Source: Candidatus Dechloromonas phosphorivorans
GTDB taxonomy: Bacteria; Pseudomonadota; Gammaproteobacteria; Burkholderiales; Rhodocyclaceae
NCBI GenBank assembly: GCA_016714975.1
Contig: JADKBR010000017.1
Location: 186,001-250,000, forward strand
Direction: 5' to 3'
Length of the DNA: 64,000 nt
The first letter of the stretch is position 1. Every line of letters begins with the position of its first letter. The notes under the pieces were generated by a model. It did no database searches. It was not told where the DNA came from and was given only the letters and a program-made list of their open reading frames with translations. This document shows, piece after piece, positions 51,420 to 61,744 of this stretch. The position numbers were made by a program, and so were the translations under genes.

Positions 51420-51803
51420 CTTCGCGGGTATTGGAGGGTTGGCTTGTTGAACATGTAATCTTCCTCGGGTTGCGGTTGAAAAGCGGAGAAGCATCAGCGA
51501 TAAGCGTGCCAGAAATACAAAATGATTAGTTAACAGTGTGTATAGAAGATATATAAAGTGAGTTGTTGCTATTTTGCGGGGCATGCGTCGTGGAATAACG
51601 ACAGTTATTTCCATGTCGATTGCCAACGCCCTCCGATTCGTGCCTTTGGCATGTCTGCAAAAAGCGACAACTATTTAACGATATGATTTATAACGATATT
51701 GATCCTGTTCAATGTTGATTTGACGCGTGTCTGCGGCGTTCGGTGGCTGCGGTTCGCGCTGTTGCAGGCTACACTTCATCCTTTTCAAGAACAACAATCC
51801 TGC
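51420..51803. promoter_or_regulatory. AT-rich divergent control region between bactofilin and sensor kinase
   Basis: This 380-bp region is much richer in A and T than its surroundings. It contains an inverted repeat AATAAC-GACA-GTTATT (51594-51609), two direct copies of TAACGATAT (51677-51685 and 51692-51700) and an FNR-like site TTGAT-CCTG-TTCAA (51700-51713). It must carry promoters for both flanking genes. No complete sigma-54 consensus was found. Confidence 0.5.
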
Positions 51804-53213
51804 ATGTTCCGCATCTCATTCCGCCAGGCCATGCTGGCCGGCTTCGTGATGATTGTCGTCCTTCTCGGGGGCACATCGCTGCGCAGTTGGCTCGTGGTCG
51901 AGCGGTTTGTCGAGCAAAGCCGGATGAACGGCGAGCAGGCGCTGCAAGTTGCGGCCTGGATACAGGAACTGGGCGAGCGCACTGTCGACCTTGCGCGCAG
52001 CGCCAGGCAGTTTCAGGTATTGCAGGATCCGCTGATCCGTCAGCGCTTCGACGACCATATGGGACAGGCGGTGGCGATTGTCGATCGCCTCGATTCCCTT
52101 TCGGCAAAGCCTCTCAGATCGCTGCTTGGCGACTGGCGGATGCGCGCCGATGCCCTGCGCAGCGGACTTGATCAGGGTCTTCCGGCGGCGGAACTGGCTC
52201 CGGTCATGGGTAGCCTGGCCGAAATCAACGGCTTGCTGAAGGGTGCGGGACAGCACTGGATCGACACCCGGAACAGCGCGCTTCTGGTCGAACTGGAGGC
52301 CAGCAGGCTGCGTCTCGGCGGACAGATCGGTCTGGCGCTGGCCGGGGCGCTCCTCGTCGCCATGGCCGTCGGCTGGTGGCTGGTCCGTCCCTTGCGCAAT
52401 CTCGAGCGCGCGATCGCCCGGCTCGGGGAGCAGCGCTTCGACGAACCGGTCGTGGTCGGCGGGCCCGCCGACTTCCGGCAGCTCGGCCGGCAACTGGACT
52501 GGCTGCGGCAGCGACTCGCGGAACTGGAGGCGGACCGCGAGCGGATGCTGCGCCACGTGTCGCACGAACTCAAGACCCCGCTGACCGCCCTGCGCGAAGG
52601 CGTGGCGCTCCTCCAGGAAGAGGTTCCCGGTCCGCTCGGGACTGCCCAGTTCGAGGTTGTCAGCATCCTCCAGAACAGCGTGATCGCCTTGCAGCGCCAG
52701 ATCGAAGGACTGCTGAGCCTGAACGCGGCCGCTTTCGACAGCAGCCGCCTGGTCCGGCGTCCGATCGACATTGGCGCGTTCCTGGCCGATGCCGTCCGTC
52801 GCCACGAGTTGCACGGCAAGGCTCGACACCTGACGCTGACGATCGAAGCGCCCGATCTCCGTATTCCCGTCGATCGGGAAAAGCTGGCCGTGATCGTCGA
52901 CAACCTGCTTTCCAATGCCATCGATTTCAGCCCCGAAGGCGGAGAGATCCGCCTGCTGGCAGGTGTGGATGGCGACAACCTGCGGCTGGAATGCGTCGAT
53001 CAGGGGCCGGGCGTTGCCGAGGAAGATGTGGAACGTATTTTCGAGCCTTTCGTTCAGGGTCGAAGGAAGCCGTTGGCGCCGCGGCTGGGGAGCGGCGTCG
53101 GCCTGTCGATCGTGCGCGAACTGGCGCGCGCCATGGGTGGCCGTGTCTGCGTGCTGCCCAGCCATGTTGGTGCCCATTTCTGCGTGGAACTACCCAATGA
53201 CAAGAACAAGTAA
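51804..53213 (+). CDS. Sensor histidine kinase, GlrK/QseE-like
   Basis: 469 residues from ATG 51804. Two membrane helices (about 10-30 and 174-194) enclose a helical periplasmic sensor of about 140 residues. A HAMP linker (195-245) and HisKA follow, with phospho-His in RHVSHELKTPL (His254), and HATPase with VDNLLSNAIDFSP, DQGPGVAEED and GSGVGLSIV. Organisation kinase - QseG-like - sigma-54 activator equals the glrK-qseG-glrR operon of Enterobacteria. The stimulus is unknown. The 3' end overlaps the next gene by 17 bp. Confidence 0.9.
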   Translation: MFRISFRQAMLAGFVMIVVLLGGTSLRSWLVVERFVEQSRMNGEQALQVAAWIQELGERTVDLARSARQFQVLQDPLIRQRFDDHMGQAVAIVDRLDSLSAKPLRSLLGDWRMRADALRSGLDQGLPAAELAPVMGSLAEINGLLKGAGQHWIDTRNSALLVELEASRLRLGGQIGLALAGALLVAMAVGWWLVRPLRNLERAIARLGEQRFDEPVVVGGPADFRQLGRQLDWLRQRLAELEADRERMLRHVSHELKTPLTALREGVALLQEEVPGPLGTAQFEVVSILQNSVIALQRQIEGLLSLNAAAFDSSRLVRRPIDIGAFLADAVRRHELHGKARHLTLTIEAPDLRIPVDREKLAVIVDNLLSNAIDFSPEGGEIRLLAGVDGDNLRLECVDQGPGVAEEDVERIFEPFVQGRRKPLAPRLGSGVGLSIVRELARAMGGRVCVLPSHVGAHFCVELPNDKNK

Positions 53214-53759
53214 TCCTCCGCGCGCCTTTCCGGGCGCTGGCCGCTCGCGCAGATGTTGCCGCTGGTTGCTGGCGGTGTTGCTGGGCGGCCCCGTGCCACC
53301 GCCGCCGGCTGCGCCGCCGGTGGCGGTCAGCGACGATGCCGGTCCGCTGTCGGCACTGGGCTACTACCAGACGTTGCAGCGCATGACGCCCGCGCAGATC
53401 GCCCGCGAGCGGCAGGTGCTGGCGGCTTTGACGCCGACACCGTACACCCAGGTGCGGATTGCCATGGTCCTCGGACATCCGCGCGGGCAGCCCGATCTGG
53501 CGCGGGCGCTGACCCTGCTGGAGGCGGTGCTCAAATCCACCGACCCTGGCGCCGTCAGCCTGCATCCGCTGGCGCGCCTGCTCGCCGACAACTATGGCGA
53601 GCGCCAGAAACTCGAAGGACAGCTCGAAAAGCAGGGTCAGCAATTGAAGGAGAGCCAGCGCAAGGCGATCGAACTGCAGGAAAAGATCGACGGCCTGGCC
53701 GACATCGAACGAACCCTGCCGCAGCGTCCGCGGGCCACGCGCCCGGCCGGCGTCGTCAG

Positions 53760-53763
<4 letters not shown>
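53197..53763 (+). CDS. QseG-like periplasmic partner protein
   Basis: 188 residues. A basic N-terminus and short hydrophobic region (RWLLAVLLGGPVPPPPAAPP) suggests an export signal. A helical domain (LGYYQTLQRMTPAQIARERQVL, then LARALTLLEAVLKS) is followed by a coiled coil (QKLEGQLEKQGQQLKESQRKAIEL). It resembles QseG, which regulates the neighbouring kinase in enteric bacteria. The start overlaps the kinase end and the stop overlaps the activator start by ATGA. Its identity rests on synteny and architecture. Confidence 0.7.
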
Positions 53764-55166
<1,403 letters not shown>

Positions 55167-55180
55167 CCCGCAGGGCCGGG

Positions 55181-55447
55181 TCAGGTTGCTTCCAGGCTTA
55201 CCAGGAGCGCTCCCTCACCAACCGTATCGCCCTCCCTGACATGGATCTCGACAACCCGGCCGGCGCGTGGCGTCGGGATGTCCAGCGCGACCTTGCCGGT
55301 TTCCAGCGTCAGCAGGTTGTCGTCGCGCGCGATGACGTCGCCGACTTTCACCAGCAGTGCGAGGATGAAAACCTCGCCGCTGGCGCAGGAACCGCAGCTC
55401 TGCCAGCATTCCGGGTACTTCGGCATGCGAACGTTGATCGTCTCCAT
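55181..55447 (-). CDS. Stand-alone lipoyl/biotinyl domain with an added CxxxCxxC cluster
   Basis: 88 residues from ATG 55447. The single domain has a lipoyl-type hairpin LETGKVALDIP with the acceptor Lys at 52 and closing HVREGDTVGEGALLVSLEA. Between the opening MPKYPE and VFILALLVKVGD the normal linker is replaced by C-W-Q-S-C-G-S-C (Cys 14, 18 and 21). This spacing could bind metal or form a disulfide. The acceptor segment LETGKV is lipoyl-like rather than the biotin-type AMKM. No E1 or E3 gene is adjacent. Divergent from tRNA-Arg. Confidence 0.7.
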   Translation of the reverse strand: METINVRMPKYPECWQSCGSCASGEVFILALLVKVGDVIARDDNLLTLETGKVALDIPTPRAGRVVEIHVREGDTVGEGALLVSLEAT

Positions 55448-55468
55448 GGGCCATTCTTCTCGGGGAAC

Positions 55469-55496
55469 TTGCATTCTACGGCCTCACCCGTATAAT
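55469..55496 (+). promoter_or_regulatory. Promoter of tRNA-Arg
   Basis: TTGCAT (55469-55474), 16-bp spacer, perfect TATAAT (55491-55496), followed by a GC-rich GCGCGGC discriminator typical of stringently controlled stable-RNA promoters. Confidence 0.7.
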
Positions 55497-55512
55497 GCGC
55501 GGCTCTGACAGC

Positions 55513-55589
55513 GCGCCCGTAGCTCAGTTGGATAGAGTATCTGGCTACGAACCAGAGGGTCGGGCGTTCGAATCGCTCCGGGCGCGCCA
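55513..55589 (+). tRNA. tRNA-Arg (anticodon ACG)
   Basis: Full cloverleaf: acceptor GCGCCCG pairs with CGGGCGC, D-arm GCTC...GAGT, anticodon stem CTGG/CCAG with loop CTACGAA (anticodon ACG, read as ICG after deamination), T-arm GGGCG-TTCGAAT-CGCTC. Discriminator G and an encoded CCA end at 55587-55589. Confidence 0.97.
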
Positions 55590-55716
55590 TTCAGAACAGT
55601 TTCAGGCCAATCTCCGGATTGGCCTTTTTGCATTTCTGGCACGGAACGGAATAATGAAGCGGTCCGATTTCCGGCGTATAACGGGGTGAAGCACCCCAAA
55701 ACCAACGGAGATCACC

Positions 55717-56121
55717 ATGAAGACATCCAGACTCCGCTCTTGCTCTGCTCGTGTCCGCCACGCGGCGCCTGTTCGGCAACCGGTAGCCGCCCGGCGACAC
55801 CTGCCATGGTGTCGAGCGGCGTGCTGACTGGCAGCAACGGCATGACCCTTTACACCTTTGACAAGGACGCTGGCGGCAAGAGCATGTGCAACGGCCCCTG
55901 CGCCACCAACTGGCCACCGCTGAATGCGATGGACGGCGACATGGCGAGCGGCGACGCGGCACCATCATCGTCCGTGATGACGGCAAGAAACAATGGGCGC
56001 TCAAGGGCAAACCGTTGTACTACTGGTCGGAAAGCCGGGCGATAGGACGGGTGATGGTGTCAATGGCGTCTGGCACGTCGCCAAGCCCCGAACGACCGCG
56101 TGGACAGCAGCGCGGTCCTGA
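55717..56121 (+). pseudogene. COG4315-type secreted lipoprotein (Yx[FWY]xxD repeat), frameshifted
   Basis: The recognisable middle part reads SSGVLTGSNGMTLYTFDKDAGGKS then CNGPCATNWPPL, the COG4315 pattern with LYTFDKD. The N-terminus (ATG 55717) and the C-terminal half (KGKPLYYW, then GVNGVWHVAKP) are in other frames, so at least three indels occur, near 55745, 55960 and 56040. The family is secreted, of unknown function, and often sits beside ECF sigma factors. Its restored stop at 56119-56121 overlaps the sigma factor start, so it is first in a small operon. Confidence 0.72.
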
Positions 56122-56604
56122 TCGAGTTGCCCCGCCTGCGCCGTTACGCGCGGGCGCTGGTGCGCGATCGCGCGGCTGCCGACGACCTGGTGCAGGACAC
56201 CCTTGAACGCGCCTACTTCGACACGGATCGCCCAATGGCGTGCAGGAGCGACTTGCGCGCCTGGTTGTTCAGCATCATGCACAACCTGCGTGTAGATCAG
56301 TTGCGACGCCCCCGGCCTGGCGATCCGTGCCATCGATGACGAGGATTTCGCAATGCCGACCCGCGCCACGCAGAGCGACGGGCTGGAAGTCATTGATCTG
56401 GAAGCGGCACTCGCGCGGCTGCCGGAAGAACAGCGCGCCGTGCTGCTGCTGGTCGCGCTGGAGGAGCTGCGCTATGAGGATGTCGCCGCTACGCTGGCCA
56501 TACCCGTCGGCACCGTCATGTCGCGCCTGTCACGAGGCCGTGAGCGCCTGCGGCTGATTCTCGAAGACCGTCCGCCTTCGGCAACCCTGCGAGTTGTGCG
56601 ATGA
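56100..56604 (+). pseudogene. ECF-subfamily RNA polymerase sigma factor, frameshifted
   Basis: Region 2 (ELPRLRRYARALVRDRAAADDLVQDTLERAY, RAWLFSIMHNLRVDQLRR) is in one frame from GTG 56100. Region 4 (LEAALARLPEEQRAVLLLVALEELRYEDVAATLAIPVGTVMSRLSRGRERLR) is in another and ends at 56604. The shift is at about 56315. Both helices for -10 and -35 binding are intact. The stop TGA overlaps the anti-sigma ATG. Confidence 0.85.
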
Positions 56605-57408
56605 GCAAGCCCCCGATCAGCGAAACCGACCTGACGCGTACGTTGATGCGCAGTTGCCGGAAAGCCGGTGGGCCGAGGTCGTGGAGCATCGGCAGCCCAT
56701 CCCGAGGAAGCGGAGCGCGTGCAGGCTTATCGGTCGCAAAGAATGCCCTGCGCGCCCTCTTCCTAACTCCTTTGCTTGACGAAGCGCTGCCGCAACGCTG
56801 CGCCAGCTCGCTGAAGCGCCGCCTGCCGCGGTCGACCCGAAAAAAAGGGGCTCGATTCTGGCGCGCTGGTCCTGCAGCGCATCGCCGCCGGTATCGTCAT
56901 CGCCATGCTGGGCAGGGTTGCCGGCTGGCTCGGCCACGGCCAATATCAGGCGGTGGACCGCCTGCGTTGCAACACGCCGCTGCCGCGTCAGGCGGCGGTG
57001 CCCACGTCGTCTATAGCCCGGACGTCAAGCGCCCGGTCGAGGTACAAGGCGGATCAGGAAGATCAGTTGGTCAAATGGCTGGCAAAACGCTATCGGCACG
57101 CCGGTCCGCCCGCCGCAGCTCGCGCCCTCGGCCTAGAACTGATCGGTGGTCGCCTGCTGCCGGGCAACAGCGGCCCGGTCGCGCAGTTCATGTACCCGAG
57201 GACGCAAGCGGGCAGCGCCTGACGCTTTACGTGACGACCGAGAATGTGACCAATCCCATTACCGGCTTCCGTTTGCCAGGAAGGGCAGGTCAATAATGTT
57301 ACTGGATCGACGGCAAGTTCGGGTTGTGCCCTGTCAGCAAAAGTATCGACCAAAGGCAAACTGGCGGGCGTCGCCACCGCCGTCTATGATCAGCTCGAAC
57401 ACAAGTAG
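56601..57408 (+). pseudogene. Anti-sigma factor, frameshifted
   Basis: From ATG 56601 the start MSKPPISETDL is conserved-looking. Fragments in three frames carry AYVDAQLPESRWAEVVEH, a membrane segment around 56900 and a C-terminal domain (AHVVYSPDVKRPVEV, DQLVKWLAKRYRHAG, ELIGGRLLPGNSGPVAQFMY, LTLYVTTEN, ending DQLEHK-stop at 57408). This is the COG5662 transmembrane anti-sigma architecture, expected to hold the preceding ECF sigma factor at the membrane. At least four indels. Confidence 0.72.
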
Positions 57409-57436
57409 TACCCACAACCACAGAGGAATGACCACC

Positions 57437-58150
57437 ATGCAAAAGGAAAATGTTGCCGCAATTTACGATCGCCGGCCTGTTGACGCTCGGCGCCAGGGCG
57501 ACTATCGCGACAGAGCAGGAAGTCAGTGCGCCGGAGTCGTTGCCGCGATCGAAGGCGCCTTTACGGTGAACAAGGGCGAACGGCGCAATCACATCAAGGG
57601 CGTCTGTGCCCCGGGCGAATTCGTCGGCAACAAGAGGCCGCGGCCTACAGCCGTTCGGAACTGTTTTCCGGCAAGCCGATCCCGGTCGTTGGCCGGTTTT
57701 CGCTTGCCGGGGGCAATCCGAAGGCCCCGGATACGGCAAGAAGCGTTCGCGGCATGGCGCTGCAGTTCCAGCTCCGGAGCGGCGCCGCGCACCAGATGGC
57801 GATGCTCAATACGCCGATGTTCGGCGCCGCCAGTCCGCAGACCTTCCTCGACCTGATGCGGGCGCTGCAGCCCGATCCGGCGACCGGCAAGCCGGACCCG
57901 AGAAGATGAAGGCGTTCAAGGCCAGCCATCCGGACAGCCTCGCGCAATCCGAGTTCTGGCCGCCAACAATCCGCCGGTCAGCTATGCCAACAGCGCTTTC
58001 GGGGGATCCACACCTTCAAGTTTGTCGGCAAGGGCGACAAGACGACGCTGGTGCGCTGGCGTTTCGTGCCGCAGGATGGCGAGAAGCGCCTGAGCGATGA
58101 AGAGTTGAAGACCGCCGGCGCCAACTTCCTTGAACCGGCGCTGATCAGCC
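57437..58150 (+). pseudogene. Periplasmic SrpA-type catalase-related peroxidase, frameshifted and 3'-truncated
   Basis: The N-terminus gives a signal-like FTIAGLLTLGARATIA, then AAIEGAFTVNKGERRNHIKGVCAPGEFVG, ELFSGKPIPVVGRFSLAGGNPKAPD, RGMALQF, QMAMLNTPMFGA and TFLDLMRALQPDPATGKPDP. These match the SrpA catalase family, a heme peroxidase. The VNKGERRNHIKG segment has the catalytic-side His. At least three frames are used. Similarity stops near ANFLEPALI (58147), where the other strand begins to be nadC, so the C-terminal 100 or more residues are lost. Confidence 0.78.
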
Positions 58151-58725
58151 TCACATTGCCGGAAGCTTCGAGCACCGCACGGCCGGCGCTGATGGTGGCA
58201 GCTTCACGCATCATGGCGAGGGAGAAGTTGTCGAGCAGAATCATCGTTGCACCCGCGTCGAGCGCGACGCGCAGTTCGGCAAGCGACTCGACTTCGATCT
58301 GGATAAACTTGCAGCGCTCGCCGGCCCCTTCGACCACCATTCGCGCCGCCGCCAGGGCCCGGTCAATGCCGCCAGCGGCATGAATATGGTTTTCCTTGAT
58401 CAGGATCGCATCCCACAGCGCCAGGCGGTGATTGCCGCCACCGCCGCAGCGCACGGCGTACTTTTGCGCGATGCGCAGTCCGGGCAGCGTTTTGCGGGTG
58501 TCGACGACCTGCGCGCCGGTTCCGGCGATCGCATCGGATGCAGCGGTCGAACCAGGCGCTGCCGCAAAGGACGCCGGCTTCGCGGGAAATGACCGTGGCC
58601 CGCGCGACATTCTCAACCGGAACCAGGCTGGCGGTCAGGTCACCGGGACCGATATCCTCGGCGAGGGCTGCCTCCACGTTGCGGGTGATTTCGGCGGCGA
58701 GGGGGTAAGCGAATTCGATGGACAT
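58151..58725 (-). pseudogene. nadC: Nicotinate-nucleotide pyrophosphorylase (carboxylating), internally deleted and truncated
   Basis: Start MSIEFAYPLAAEITRNVEAALAEDIGPGDLTASLVP at 58725 is typical NadC. After GVLCGSAWFDRC the sequence jumps to DAIAGTGAQVVDTRKTLPGLRIAQKYAVRCGGGGNHRLALWDAILIKENHI, losing about 60 residues with a frame change; the joint contains ACCGCTGC, which both flanks could share. The 3' part continues through LRVALDAGATMILLDNFS to RAVLEASGNV and then stops matching. The C-terminal 30 or so residues are absent. NadC makes nicotinate mononucleotide in NAD synthesis. A second copy elsewhere would be expected if this is real. Confidence 0.8.
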
Positions 58726-58779
58726 GGCGGCGGCCAATAGGCATGCTAGAAGGGCAATTGTACCGTTCGGAAGTGTGCC

Positions 58780-60254
58780 ATGTTCGAGATAGCCAGCGTT
58801 TTTCGTGTCAGTGTCGGCGTCCTGGTAGCAATGCTGGTCGCCCTGTTCGTCGTCTATTGGTTTGTCCGCGACATCACGCAGAAGCGCCACACGGTGTTGC
58901 GCAATTTTCCGGTCATCGGCCATCTGCGCTTCTTCTTCGAGAATCTCGGCGAGTATTTCCGGCAGTATCTGTTTCTGAACGACCGCGAGGAAATGCCGTT
59001 CAATCGGGCAACGCGGGCCTGGGTCTATCGTCTGGCCAAGAACGAAGGCGGCATTCTCGGTTTCGGCTCGACTTACGAACTCTCGCAGTCAGGCGCGCTG
59101 GTCTTCGTCAATGCCGCCTTCCCGGTCCTCGACGGCGAGTTCCAGCCGACGCCGCCAGTGATCATCGGCGAAGGCTGGTGCGACTGAGCCATTCGCCGCC
59201 CGGTCCGTCATCAACATCAGCGGCATGAGCTACGGCGCGATTTCGCAACCGGCGGTGCGGGCATTGTCGCGCGGGTGCGGGGATATCCGGTTGTTACGGA
59301 TACCGGCGAAGGCGGACTCGCCCCTATCATCTGGAGGGCGGCTGCGATGTGATCTACCAGATCGGCACGGCCAAGTACGGGGTGCGCGACGCCAGCGGCC
59401 AGCTCGATCCGGAAAAGCTGCGCCGAAGTGGCCGCGCATGAAAACGTCCGGGCCTTTGAAATCAAGCTTTCACAGGGCGCCAAGCCGGGCAAGGGCGGCG
59501 TCCTGCCGGCGGCGAGTCACCGAGGAAATCGCCCGCATCCGCGGCATTTCTTCGGCAAGGATTTCGCTGTCACCCAATCGCCATCCGGAAATCGGCAACA
59601 TGGACGAACTGCTCGCACGGTCGAGCGTGCGCGAAATGCCAGCAAGCCGGTCGGCATCAAGACGGCAATCGGCGGCAGGCAGTTCAGGCATCAACTGGTC
59701 GACGCAGTACACCGCCGCGGCCAGGGCAGCGCGCCGGATTTCCCGACCATCGACGGCGGCGAAGGCGGTTCGGGCGCGGCCCCGCAGGCCCTTGCCGACC
59801 ACATGGCGATGTCGATCAACGAAGCCCTGCCGCGTGTCGTCGACGCCCTGATCAGAGCGGACTGCGCGAGCGGATCAAGGTCATCGCTTCCGGCAAACCT
59901 TGGTGACGCCGGCCAAGGTCGCCGGGCGCTGGCCTGCGGCGCCGACTCGCATCAATTCCGCCCGCGGCTACATGTTTTCGCTCGGCTGCATCCAGGCGCT
60001 GCGCGCTGCCACCGAACAGTTGTCCCACCGGAGTCGCGACCACGTCCCGCGTCTGCAGCGCGGTCGTGGTCGAGGACAAAGCCGAACGGGTTGCCGCTTA
60101 CACGCGCGAACCTGAACAAGGAGGTCGAAATGATCGCCCACGCCTGCGGCCTCAGGCACGCGCGGCAATTTCGCCGGGAGCATGTGCGCATCGTCCAGCC
60201 CAACGGCCAGGCATGGCGCTCAACATGCTTTACCCGTACCCGCCCATTCGTTGA
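58780..60254 (+). pseudogene. FMN-binding glutamate synthase-family protein, multiply frameshifted
   Basis: From ATG 58780 the family's N-terminal membrane helix (SVGVLVAMLVALFVVYWFV) and FLNDREEMPFNRATRAWVYRLAKNEGGILGFGST are intact. Further blocks in different frames are NISGMSYGAISQPAV, YQIGTAKYGVRD, LSQGAKPGKGGVLP, SPNRHPEIGNMDELL, GGEGGSGAAPQALADH, INEALPRVVDAL, SARGYMFSLGCIQAL and NMLYPYPPIR with TGA at 60252. This is the glutamate synthase alpha-2-like FMN fold (about 490 residues restored). I count at least eight indels. Confidence 0.82.
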
Positions 60255-61735
60255 ACAGCCGGCGCGCGGCGTCGATGACCTCGCCGGCGGTCAGGCCGAC
60301 CGGCCCGACCCCGCTGGCGACCAGCCGGTCCGCCGCGGCGCCATGCAAATGGACGCCAGCGAGCAGGGCCGCTTCAGCCGGCCAGCCCCTGGGCGAGGAG
60401 GGCGACGATCATTCCGCTGAGGACGTCGCCCATGCCGGCCGGTGGCCATTCCCGGGTTGCCTGTGGAATTGATCCACCAGCGGCCGTCGACCTGGGGCCA
60501 GCAGTTGCCTCAATGGTCGTGGCAATCACTGTGCCGCAGCCTTTCAGGGCAATGAGGCTGCGATAGCGCTCGGCCAGTTCGCGGGCGGGCGGACGCGGTC
60601 GCCCTGAACTTCGCGGATCGGGCAATCAGCAGGCGGGCGGCTTCGGCCGGTGCGGGGTCCGGGATCGTGGGGCCGACGCGGTTGTACAGCCGGCCGTCGA
60701 TGCGTCCGTCGTCGGCCAGCAGATTCAGCGCGTCGGCGTCGAGGAGGAGCTGGACCGGCGCGTTGAGCGATTGCTCGAGCAGGCGGAGCGCCTCTGCCGA
60801 GCGACCGAGGCCCGGGCCGCAGGCAAGCGCCTGGAGGTCGGTCTGCAACAGCATGTCGGCGGCGCATCATCAGTTCTGGCTGGATAAGATCGACGGCCGG
60901 CGCATCGGCGTCGAGCAGACCGAAAGTGACGCGGCCGGCACCGAGTTTGGGCGCGGCGCGACCGGCCAGGAAGGCGGCGCCGGCCATGGACTTGCTGCCG
61001 CCGAGGATGCCGGCGCTGCCAAAGCTGCCCTTGTGGGTGTTGCGACGCCGCGGCTTGAGGCGCGCGGCAAAATCTTCGAGAGTGACGATGTGCCCGTCGG
61101 GGTCGATCTCGGCGTGACGGCTGCGGGGCCAGCCTGGCGACGCGGAGTTCGCCGCAATGGTCGGGGCCGTCCGCGGTCAGCAGTCCCGGCTTGGCGCCGA
61201 TGAAGGTGAGGGTATGGCTGGCGTGAATGCACGGACTGAAGGCCTGGCCGGTATCGGCATTGAGTCCGAAGGACAATCAAGGGCCAGCAGCGGGCATGCG
61301 TCGCGCTCGGCCAGACGGTTGGCGGTGGCGATCCAATCCGCGTAGCGGCCATCGGGCGCCCGCGCCAGGCCGATGCCGAACAGCCCGTCGACGATCAGCG
61401 ACCAGCGGCCGTCACCCGGAATCGCGGACAGGTGAAGCCGCCGGCCTCGGTGAATTGCCGATGGGCGGCCGCCGCATCGGGCGCCAGGTGCTCCGGATCG
61501 CCAGCAAACACGACGCAGGTGTGAAGAAGCGCTGGCGCAGCAGGCGCGCAGCGACGAAGGCGTCGCCGCCGTTGTTGCCCGGGCCGGCGAGAACCAGGAT
61601 CGGCGCATCGTTCGCCAGCGCCAAGGCCGCCGCCCAGTCGGCCGCCGCCACGCCGGCCCTCGCCATCAGCGGCTCCCCGGCGTGCGCGGCTTCGATGTTG
61701 CGCAAGCTGGCACTGCGGTAAAGGTCGGTATCCAT
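60220..61735 (-). pseudogene. nnr: Bifunctional NAD(P)H-hydrate repair enzyme Nnr, multiply frameshifted
   Basis: The start MDTDLYRSASLRNIEAAHAGEPLMARAGVAAAD and ILVLAGPGNNGGDAFVAARLL identify the NnrE epimerase half. The NnrD dehydratase half lies in other frames, with fragments GSAGILGG-like code near 61010, FLAGRAAPKLGAGRVTFGLL, and GMGDVLSGMIVALLAQGLAG near 60400. The C-terminus RRLFNEWAGTGKAC ends with TGA at 60220. Nnr repairs damaged NADHX and NADPHX. It converges on the glutamate synthase gene with about 35 bp overlap. Confidence 0.8.
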
Positions 61736-61744
61736 GGGTCGATT

